From Stemphylium vesicarium (taxonomy: Eukaryota > Ascomycota > Dothideomycetes > Pleosporales > Pleosporaceae), in the NCBI GenBank assembly GCA_004380135.1, contig QXCR01000038.1:147273-211272 (forward strand): a stretch of DNA of 64,000 nucleotides. Direction: 5' to 3'. Positions 10,530 to 19,486 of this stretch are shown one piece after another (position 1 is the stretch's first letter; each line of letters begins with the position of its first letter). Under the pieces are notes generated by a model. That model was not told where the DNA came from and ran no database searches. It saw only the letters and a list, made by a program, of their open reading frames with translations. Position numbers and translations under genes: made by a program.

Positions 10530-11663
10530 TCAGTACGTCGCCGTCAGTCGTCCTATTATGTAATCCCCACTCATGACATCCCCATACTTCCTTCCGTCTT
10601 TCTCATGCGTTCCAGGGATAGCCTCAATCTTGCGCTCGTAATTGGGGTTGCAGAAGTAGGCGATCGAGTATCGTGGCGGGTACTCGTCCTTGTCTGCGTC
10701 CTCTGGCTTCGGCGGTGGCTCTACGACACGGTGTTTCGTCGACTTGATCGTGTCGTTCGACCAGCGCGCCAACAGATCGCCAGCATTGATTACGATGGTT
10801 CCCTCTATGGGTGTCGCGTTGACGAATGTACCCTTCGGTGAGCGGACTTGGAGACCGCCACGGGAGTCTTGGAAGAGAAGGGTCACGGAGCCTATACCTA
10901 TGTTAGCCTCTACCTTGCCATAAAGTTCTGTCGAAAATCGTACCGTAATCACTATGTTCTCCTGCGCGAACCTGCTGCTGTCCATCGTTCCTCTTGAAGA
11001 TACTCTTAGAGACGCCAGGGTAATGCAATAATCTCAGCGTGTTATCCCCAGCATCAGTGAAGCCATCAAACCATGTCTCTTCGATACCCATGCCCAGCGC
11101 GATCGCGCGCATGACCTGCATATGCAAGCCTTTACACGTCTCGAAGAAGGCCATCATCTGTTCCCTGAATTCCTTCGCAGCTTCATCCCCACTCGGCCAC
11201 ATGTTCGGTGTTTCTGGTTGATCATCGCGTCCGATTTCCATGCTTTCTTTCAGGTCTGGCACTAGCGCGCGCATCTCCGCCTCTGTTCCTGTCTCTTCTA
11301 GTACCACGAGCTTCTCCCGCCCTTGTGTGACGTAGCCACGGTTGGCGGCGGCTGAATACCATGCCAGCTTATCTTTCTGTTCCTTTGGTCGGTCAAAGAA
11401 TTTGGCCGAGTGAAAGAAGACGGTGGACACTGTCGAAGGGGGTATGCCATGGTTCTTGAGGTAGACGAAGCCGGCGTTTTGAAAACCTTTGAGAACGGCT
11501 TCGGCGGTTTGCTTTTTCGCATTTGGGTCGCCGGAGAGGAATGCTGAGAAGTCGATGAGCTACGCGACGTTAGAATCGAATACGCGCTTGCTGGATGAGG
11601 GAGAAGTACTGGAATCTCCAGGTCATCCTGCGAGACGGCCGAATCTACAGTAATGTTCGCCAT
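10530..11663 (-). CDS. 2-oxoglutarate/Fe(II)-dependent dioxygenase, isopenicillin N synthase-like
   Basis: Three exons, 11663-11610, 11559-10944 and 10891-10530, encode 343 aa; the introns are 50 and 52 nt. The N-terminal DIOX_N domain (LIDFSAFLSGDP, GFVYLKNHGIP) precedes a 2OG-Fe(II) core. Iron ligands are His and Asp in GEHSDYGSVTLLFQD and His in STKHRVVEPP. The 2-oxoglutarate-binding Arg-x-Ser is in PPRYSIAYF. All catalytic residues are present, so it is probably active; the length is typical. Family members hydroxylate, desaturate or cyclise small molecules using O2 and 2-oxoglutarate, in the cytosol. Fungal homologues include flavonol-synthase-like and thymine dioxygenase-like enzymes, and the substrate cannot be named from sequence. 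There is no neighbouring biosynthetic gene that would place it in a cluster. Confidence 0.9.
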
Positions 11664-12769
11664 TGTGATATCTTCGTACCGCGTATATTCTCTTTGACCT
11701 CCTCAAGGCGCGCGTGCCGACTATGAGATTACCGTCAATATATGCCTAAAAGCGCGTTCGAAAGGATCCGAAAACCGGGAATTTCCAGGCAACGGCCATC
11801 TCCGCTGTGCTTTTCCCATCATGAGATGCCTAGCTGTTGTAGGCGGGGTTGTTGCCGGACAGGGAAGGTGCAGACGAGACGCGATAAGGCTAATGGTGGG
11901 GTTAGTGGGGTGAGGTTCAACACCACATTAGCATCACGACCTCTCTCTAAGGAGCTCACAGTGAACTGGCGATGAGAGATTTTACTCTTTGTCTAATGCA
12001 GGTTTGATGCGCTAGGCTAGCTTGGCAGCGGAATATAAAAGCATGCTTCCTCCTATGCTTCGTCCATAACCTAAGCTCCTACCCAGTTTTTGAAATCAAA
12101 AATCGCGGCCAACAACGTCATATAGCTTTTCTCATTGTACCAAAACACGTTCTCAAAAAACACCAATCTCCAGACATATGAGCTGCGTTTCCGGTCTCTT
12201 CGTAAGGAAACAGCCAAACGTCTCCCATGGACTATAAAGTAAAACTCAAATTGGACGGTTATTCACCATCAAAAACACCAACACTTCTTTGCATGGGATA
12301 AAGACTTTCCACCCCTAGGCACACTATGCAACACCCCCTTCCTTACCTTCATCCTCCTTTCCTCATCCCCAAACTCTTGCTCCATATGATACAAAAAACG
12401 TATGACAGGCTTACTATGGTACGTGGTCGTGAGGAAACAAAAGGTTCCCGCAAGTATTTCATGAGAAGGCGAGCCTCCGAAAACGTAAAAAGAACGAGAT
12501 ATGAGACGCGTGTGGAGAGGACAAATGAAGAGATAGCGACCAGGCTTTTCACGCACCCACACGTTGTCAAAAAGCTAATGGTTGCAGTGGTCATGTGCTG
12601 GGGGGTGAGGATCACCTTCTTAGATCGCTGTGGGTGGGACACATTACTGGGTGTCTTTGATAACAAGAAAAATCTTCCAAAGTATTTTTGGTGTCAGGTC
12701 ATGTCTTTGAATTACCATTTACAATGTTCCAACTGTTCAATATCAGTTGTTTCTGCCATGTCACACGCT
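11664..12769. other. Intergenic, with an isolated TATA-like box
   Basis: About 1.1 kb between the 5' end of the dioxygenase gene and the 3' end of the coiled-coil gene. It should contain the dioxygenase promoter. A plus-strand TATAAAA occurs at 12034-12040 but no credible plus-strand gene follows. Short open frames near 12270-12670 look like chance. Confidence 0.45.
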
Positions 12770-14728
12770 TCAAATCTCAAACACACCACCCATGCCTACT
12801 CTTACATCGACGAAGTCAGGCCTCCATCCCTTGAATTGAACCAACCCCCTCTTGACCTCCCTGACTCTCTCCAATCTCTTCTTCGCCTCTTCCTCTTGCG
12901 CTTGCCTAAATGCATCCTCGTCAATCTCAAACTCATCCAGACTGCCCAGGCTTTCCTGTCTCGGCTTCGGCTTGTTAGCTGCGTCACTCCGTCTATGTGC
13001 GGGATTCTGGCCAGTAAAGGCCGAGATACCAGATTGGATGACGTCCTGGAAAGAAGAGTGATTACGGTTTGGTAGGGCTTGGCGGGATGGTGCTCCGGAC
13101 AGGTCGATGTCGTCGAAGCTGTTGGAGCTATTGTAGGGGTGCGAAGCGTCAGCTTGGTCGTCGATGGGTGGTTGCATATCACGGCGACGATCGCGCCATA
13201 CACCACGACGTAGCTCGAAATTCTCTTCCTCCAGTTCGCGGACCTTGGCAAGGAGGCGGTCGCGCTCTTCGTCTAGGAGCTCTTGGACGCTGGAGTCCTC
13301 TATGGAGCCGAGGTCTGCTTTCCGGCGACGCTGCTCTGCTTCTCGGAGACGCGCGTTCTCATTGCTCAACCCAGTTATACGTGTTCGCATTTCGGTGGCT
13401 TCGCGCTCGATCTTCTTATGTTCTTGCAGACGTGTCTGGTTCCGTGAATCGTTGTCGCGATGAAGCTGTGTCAAGGTCTCGATCTTCTTCTCCAGCAACT
13501 CGGCGCGCGAGACAGAGTCTGAAGCCTTGCGGTTTGCAGTGCCCAGCTCAGCCTCCAGTTGCGCAATACGACTTTGCGCAGAGTCGCGATCTGACCCATC
13601 CTTCTCTGCCTGATCACCTGCTTTGTCCAAGCTAGCCTTGAGCTCCTGCAACTCAGTCTTTGTTGAACTGGCCTCCTGTTCCGCTCTTTCTACTGCAGAT
13701 TCCAAGCTCGTGATCTTGGACTGAAGGTCGTTGTTTTTGCTTGTTTGTTCTGACAGTTGCCTATTGACGTTGGAGATTTCCAACTCGAGCGATTCGATAG
13801 TAGCCGATTTCGAAGCGACTTGCGCGTTCAGATCGTCGATAGACGCGCTTTGACTGGGAGATGCGGTCGACGTGCGGCGCGTGGATTTGTTGCTTTGCGA
13901 TTGTGCTTGCGAAAGCTGTCTCTTAAGCGATTCGACTTCGGTCCTCTGTACCAAAGATTAGTATGCCATCTGTAACCTTGTAAATACGACGAGCGCATAC
14001 CAGCCTGTCTGCTTCCTTGCCCTTCTCGACCGCTAGCGCAACATCTCCTCTGCCCTCTCGAAGCTCCTCCAATTCCTCTTCGCCCTTCTTCCACCTGTTT
14101 TCGTTCTCTTCGACTTCGCTCGCTAGCCTCTTGTTCTCCTTCTCCAGCTCTTCGATCTTTTGTGCTTGTTCGCGGTAAACTTCGCTCGTGACACCAGCGC
14201 CAGGCGAAAGAGGCCCTCCAGCAGCTCCGGAACGATAGAATGACTCGGATCGCTGTCGCGACTCCACGGCGACCGAAGGTTTGCGACCGTGCGACGGCTT
14301 CGGTACGGCTAGCTCCGACGGCTCCTCCTTCTCCTCATCTTCATCCTCCTCCTCCTCGGCTGGAGGTGGGGGTACGCTCGTAGCCTCTATCGGCTCAGGT
14401 GTAGCCTGCTCAGGCTTCTCCTCAGTAGTCGGGGTTTCGGTAGGGGTTTCGGTCGAGGCTCCGGCCTCAGCGGGCGTTTCGGTCTTCTCCTCCTTCTTCT
14501 TTCCACCTTTCTTCGCTTTCTGTTTCTTCAATTGCTCGTACTAGGGATGTATCAGCATTTGGTTGTATTGGGAGGCTACTCAATGTTCCTTGGCTGGACC
14601 AGAAGTAGACATGGCGTTCAAAGGTGACATAGCTGTCACATTTTCATTGCAACAGCGACGAGAGGAGCACTTACGCGTTTCTTAGCCGCCGCCATCTTCT
14701 CCGCCTTTTCTTTGTCCTCGTCCGCCAT
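12770..14728 (-). CDS. Long coiled-coil protein, golgin-like ('M protein repeat' family)
   Basis: Three exons, 14728-14675, 14540-14001 and 13945-12770, give 589 aa; the introns are 134 and 55 nt. The start MADEDKEKAEKMAAAKKR joins directly to YEQLKKQKAKKGGKKK, a basic N-terminal signature of this fungal family. Residues about 40-130 are acidic and Pro/Glu/Thr-rich. From about 145 to 420 the sequence is continuous heptad coiled coil (QKIEELEKENKRLASEVEEN, ELEEENFELRRG). A disordered Ser/Asn/Asp segment follows, then an acidic stretch (DEFEIDEDAF) and a conserved-looking tail, KRGLVQFKGWRPDFVDVRV. Such proteins act as tethers or scaffolds, for example at the Golgi, but no GRIP domain or membrane anchor is visible. 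The location is therefore inference. There are no catalytic motifs. Confidence 0.85.
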
Positions 14729-15563
14729 GGTGTATCTTGAATGCGATTTCTGAGTTCAGGGGTTGAAAGTAAGTGGTCGCGGAGCTCAATAGCTGAATGT
14801 GGGGGAGCTTAGTCCCCAGGGCTCGGTGATGCCAACTTGCTCCGCGAAACCACGCTAATCCATATGCAGACTAGTGCAGCTTTCTGGCACTGTTTATGTA
14901 CTTACCTAGCCACTTCAATGTTTCACACAAGCAAATAGGCGCGGCATAAAAGAACCCTCTGTTTCCTATGAAAGCAAAAAAAAACTCGGGTGTATCATTC
15001 ATCAAACACCATCAAGCGCCGATCGTGTCCGTCATCACCCAAGCATACATTAGTGAGCCACATAGGCATCAAGATCTCTTCCTCGGTTCACGACCGCATC
15101 CATCAGCGAGTCTCCTTTGCCTGGCTGTCACTATTATTTTCTTTTCTGAATCATTCCAGACCCTCTCTTCGACTTCAATGTAACATGCCCACCATCCACG
15201 CTCGGTACCATGATCTGCCGAGGCTTCGGGACTAACGCGGGGTCACTAATCGTGCAGTCCAAGAAACGTGCTGATCACATGGCTTCTGACGTATGGTTTT
15301 GCGGTAAAGAGCACTGCTTTAGGGAATTCCTCATGTACGCTTTCCGTTCAGGTATGCGGTTGGCGCCAATTGCATGGCATTCGGGCTGTCCCCAGATCTT
15401 CTCCCCACATCCCTAGTACCGACTGCCCCAGCCGTTGTACAATATGCAAGGAGAATTTTTGTAGTCGCCCATGAGTGGCTATATATAAGAGCTTGGACTA
15501 CTGTCTCCTCACCGCGCCTTCTACACCCTACGGAGCTGGTCCTGCAAATCCATTGACGCCGAC
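14729..15563. promoter_or_regulatory. Divergent promoter region, coiled-coil / DUF1593
   Basis: About 835 bases separate the ATG of the coiled-coil gene (minus) from that of the secreted DUF1593 gene (plus). The plus-strand side carries a clear TATA box (listed separately). An A-run at 14976-14984 is the only other low-complexity feature seen. Confidence 0.5.
15480..15489 (+). promoter_or_regulatory. TATA box of the DUF1593 gene
   Basis: TATATATAAG lies 75 nt before the ATG at 15564, a usual distance for a fungal TATA box with a short leader. This fits an inducible secreted enzyme gene. Confidence 0.6.
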
Positions 15564-17102
15564 ATGAGACTCAGTTCTACTCTCGTCGGAAACCTCTACG
15601 GTTTATCATGTCTTTTCCACACCACATTCGCCACAAGTGGTGCGAACAAAGGTCAAAACTCCATCTCTAATTCAGAGCCGAAGGAACGGACCTTTATCCT
15701 CACCGACATTGGCAATGAACCCGACGACACCATGTCCATGGTACGACTTCTCGTCCACTCCGATCTCTATGATGTCGAAGGTATAGTCGCCATCACATCC
15801 TTTTGGCTCCCGAACGCGACGAATCCAGACATGCTCCACGACCTCGTAGATGCATATGAGCCAGTTCGAGAGAACCTACAATCGCACAGCAACTCTTCCT
15901 TCCCAACAGCAAAATACCTCCACTCCAAAATTGCCAGCGGACCCGATGTATACGGCAAGCAAGCACTCCGTGCACTTGAACAAGGAAACAATCTTACCGC
16001 CGGCACCCAAATGCTCATAGACGCCGTCGATGCCAGCGACTTGCCACTCTACGTCCAGATCTGGGGTGGTGCGAACACCCTCGCATCAGCTCTATGGACT
16101 GTGAACCGCACACGCTCGAGTTCCGAACTTGACGCCTTCGTTTCCAAGTTGCGGGCGTACTCTATCTCAGACCAAGACGACACAGGTCCCTGGATTCGGC
16201 GCAACTTCCCTAACTTACGCTACATCGCCTCTCGCCATGGCTTCAACCAGTACCCAGTCGCAGCGTGGACGGGCATGAGCTCACCATCCGTGGATCCAGG
16301 CGGTGCAGACAACGACATTGTATCGCAAGAGTGGCTTACAGCGAACATCCAGGTAGGCTCTCTGGGAAAACAGTATCCCGACGTGGTGTACATCATGGAA
16401 GGCGATACACCTGCTCTACTGTACCACATTCCGAATGGACTTGGGGACCCCGAACATCCTGAGTGGGGAAGCTGGGGAGGGAGATACGTCAGTAACCCAC
16501 TAGACGGTAGCGCCCAGTACAGCGATGCGGTAGATGGAGTGGAGGGTCAAAACGGCGAGCTTTTCCGCACAAATCATGCGACTATCTGGCGATGGCGGGA
16601 CGCGTTCCAGGAGGAGTTTGCTGCGAGAATGCAATGGACACTCGGCGCGAATTCTACTAAGCCGACTACCCATCCACCCATTGTGATTGTCAACGGATCT
16701 TGCGGTTCTAAAGCATTGCAGCTCAATGTGCAAGCTGGGGATAACATGACGCTGGACGCCTCAGCTACATACTCACCAGATCAAAACGCGAGGCTGAACT
16801 TCACATGGTTCCAATACTCAGAACCATCCTCGTACCAGTCCGCGTCAAACATGGTGCCCGTCGTAAACATCACCACAGCAGCGGAGTCTGACAGCAGCAT
16901 TGTTCACTTTACAGTACCACACGGACAAGAGAGCCGCTGCGTCGCTGCAGACCAAGTAACAGAGTACGGGGTATGGGGTGAGCTGTCGAAATGCCCAGTT
17001 CTACACCTTGTCCTTGCGGTCAAGGACGTAGGAGCTGTACATCCGATCACGAGATACAAGAGAGTGGTGTTGCACGTGCAGCCGTACGACCTCAATAAGT
17101 AG
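15564..17102 (+). CDS. Secreted DUF1593 protein, nucleoside-hydrolase-like
   Basis: A single exon of 512 aa. It opens with a signal-peptide-like segment (LSSTLVGNLYGLSCLFHTTFA). Residues about 40-350 form a DUF1593 domain, which has the inosine-uridine nucleoside hydrolase fold. The metal-binding Asp-rich loop appears as ILTDIGNEPDDTMSMVRLL, where nucleoside hydrolases have DxDPGxDD. A substrate-side segment reads LYVQIWGGANTLASAL. Residues about 380-510 make a beta-sandwich, PKD-like tail (VQAGDNMTLDASATYSPDQN). Several Asn-X-Ser/Thr sites suggest glycosylation. Biochemistry of this family is poorly known; some bacterial members sit next to cellulose-degrading genes. Export to the wall or medium and action on a ribosylated or glycosidic substrate are inference. 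Confidence 0.85.
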   Translation: MRLSSTLVGNLYGLSCLFHTTFATSGANKGQNSISNSEPKERTFILTDIGNEPDDTMSMVRLLVHSDLYDVEGIVAITSFWLPNATNPDMLHDLVDAYEPVRENLQSHSNSSFPTAKYLHSKIASGPDVYGKQALRALEQGNNLTAGTQMLIDAVDASDLPLYVQIWGGANTLASALWTVNRTRSSSELDAFVSKLRAYSISDQDDTGPWIRRNFPNLRYIASRHGFNQYPVAAWTGMSSPSVDPGGADNDIVSQEWLTANIQVGSLGKQYPDVVYIMEGDTPALLYHIPNGLGDPEHPEWGSWGGRYVSNPLDGSAQYSDAVDGVEGQNGELFRTNHATIWRWRDAFQEEFAARMQWTLGANSTKPTTHPPIVIVNGSCGSKALQLNVQAGDNMTLDASATYSPDQNARLNFTWFQYSEPSSYQSASNMVPVVNITTAAESDSSIVHFTVPHGQESRCVAADQVTEYGVWGELSKCPVLHLVLAVKDVGAVHPITRYKRVVLHVQPYDLNK

Positions 17103-19486
17103 GTAGTCAGCAGACGAAGGAAAGTTGAATAGTAAATGAATGCAGACTCGCGCGTCAGCATTGAAGATGTTGTTGTTTTCCTCCCCGTATGCTGCAACAT
17201 GCACATACATATACACATTCACAACCAACTTATGCACAGCCACTCTCCCCACGCATCCACATATGTACCTACCTGCCCTGCCTCCGATCCCCTTGCCCAC
17301 CCCACAACACACCCTCTACCCGCCCAGACCCAGCCGCCATTGCACAAAAGCACATACCCACCGTTTATGCACGTCCAGTCCAGCAGCGCACAGCACAGCA
17401 CCCACATCCACAACAGCAACAGCACCGGGCGATCAAACAAACTCGCAGATACCAACGCACTGCACCAGAAAAAAAAAGCAACGAACCAGGGCTCTGAGTC
17501 GCGGAACATCGTATCGTCGCTTGCCCATGGACCCGCGACCTCGGTTGGAGTTCTCCATCAATCGTCGGCAATACCCTTACCCCCCTTGCTCGTGTCCCGA
17601 GGGGAGGATTCAATAGATTCGTTTTGAAACGAAGCCTCTTCCTCCGCCGAGGTAATATTTCCGAACAAGGGTTGTGGATTGTATTGGATATTGGATATTG
17701 GATTTGAGTGGATTATAGTGAGGTCATTATACACCGAATTGAACTCCGAGGTGAAGTGATACTAGCAACGCAAACGCAACCAACTTACCTACCTACCTAA
17801 CTAATCGCTAGGAAATGGATAATTTGCGCAAGGGGATTGTAAGTGGAATCATGTATGAATCGCGACATCGAACCCGTACAATGACTATGACGCGTCTTGA
17901 CGTGGTCCATGGTTCGTCGTTCGTTCTGCTCGACTCGACACAATTGAGGCTGTGCAAGATGCGAGCGCGAGTGCGTATCGTATCATGTTGTAAACGCGGT
18001 CCGTGTACTATACTGCCTCCTAAATGTGCGTGGAGAGAGAGAGCGTCAGAGTCAGAGTCAGAGGTCAGAGGTCAGCGTCACGACAATCCTCGCACGTCCG
18101 TCGCGTCCGACCGTCCGTTCGGTTCTGTTCACGTCGCACCCATGTATTTCTTGTGCGGAGAAGTTAGCAAGAAAAAGCGCGGGTTCGCTCCTTCGTGTTC
18201 GGTCCGAGACCATGTTCGTCGATGTGATCGTGTGTTTGTGTGTGTTGTTTGTTGTCACATCTCCCCTAGCAACAGCCCCGTATCGCTCGCGAACCTGGTA
18301 GCCGAACTACAACCCTGGCGCAATTTCACGGCAGCGCAAGTGTTTCACATACACATGTCCCAGGTGTGATGCGGGATATAAATGCGCTGCGATACGGCGG
18401 CGGCTCGCTCGGACGTTGTACCTGGGCCAACGGCTCGTGGGGTTCGTAAAACGGCGGGTTTAATATTGGGGAAGGGCTGTCTTTGATGGGTCATGCGGCG
18501 GTGGATAAAGTAGGTTGCGGGGCGGGTGATAGATCCTTCATCTATCCCAGGCACCGACTCCGGAGTGTGCCGATAGCGATGATGATCGTGATGTTGATGG
18601 TAGATATGGGCCGTGTGGATAGTGGAAGGTACATGGTGTAGTGAGCATTACAGAACCTCCCGTATGCGTCACATGGCGGGATAGTAGTAGCGAACACGTT
18701 TTGTAGCAAGAAAATGGAGAGATTGATTTATTGTTTGGAATTGCAGCCTTTTTTTCTCATTCATTTCAGCTCAATTCCACTATCTAGCCCTTCCAAGTTT
18801 GAGTGGTGCAAGATCGCCCAACAAGATTTGCCCTTTCCATGTCAACGTACATGTTCCATTTCCAGCTGCCGCCTTAAGCTAACGCACTATACGCCCAAGA
18901 TTTTTTTGTGCGTATGTGCTGGTTCGTAAAACGATTGTGGAGAAAAAGAAGATATCGGTCGTGCCGTTCCTGCCAAAAAGGTTGCAGTCTGTTGCTACCA
19001 AACGAACATATCTTGTAGAAACCCGCTGAGAGCGGTGTAACCAAGAGTATGATAGTCGGTACGTTGTAGAATATAAGGAGATATAACGAGAGTCGCGAGC
19101 GGTAAACGTAAGCCGCTATGAAAAAAAAGGACCAGTCAAAGTATCCCAAATGGCGTCCCACTTCCATGCACGAGATTCGAATCACGGGATCCCTAGATAC
19201 CCGTCCTCCTGATGCTCATAAGGGAAAATGTTGCTGTAGTCAATGAGAGTAAAGAAAATAGTCCGGTTCGCGTTTGCATCGCAGGTTGGTAATGCGCCAT
19301 TAAATATTCATTCGCTGATAAACTCCGTGGTCATGCGAGAGAAAAGGGTGGTGTGTTGGGGCTCTTTCGAGCGAAGCCGTAAGGTCGTAGTATCAAGTGA
19401 CGGATACTGTGAAGCAGCTCGAGTGGTTAGATGAAATGTAAAGCAAAGACATGCTGGTTTCAGTGTCGAAGCATGTGCGCATGGCT
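17103..19486. other. Gene-free convergent intergenic stretch
   Basis: About 2.4 kb between the 3' ends of the DUF1593 gene and the proline-rich gene. It includes a C/A-rich stretch at about 17200-17480, a short imperfect direct repeat of GTCAGA/GGTCAGA units at 18046-18076, and T-runs near 18750 and 18900. The open frames at 17136-17627 translate into biased Thr/His/Pro-rich sequence in all three frames, typical of low-complexity DNA. I see no gene. Confidence 0.5.

Noticed and set aside
12326..13075. Plus-strand frame of 249 codons
   Set aside because: Its second half is antisense to the well-supported coiled-coil gene and the first half has no motif.
17136..17627. Overlapping frames of about 160 codons in the C/A-rich stretch
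   Set aside because: All three frames are open because of low-complexity DNA; no motif, poor start context.
19170..19192. GATTCGAATC sequence resembling a tRNA T-loop
   Set aside because: The flanking bases do not pair as a T-stem and no acceptor, D or anticodon stem is seen at the right spacing.
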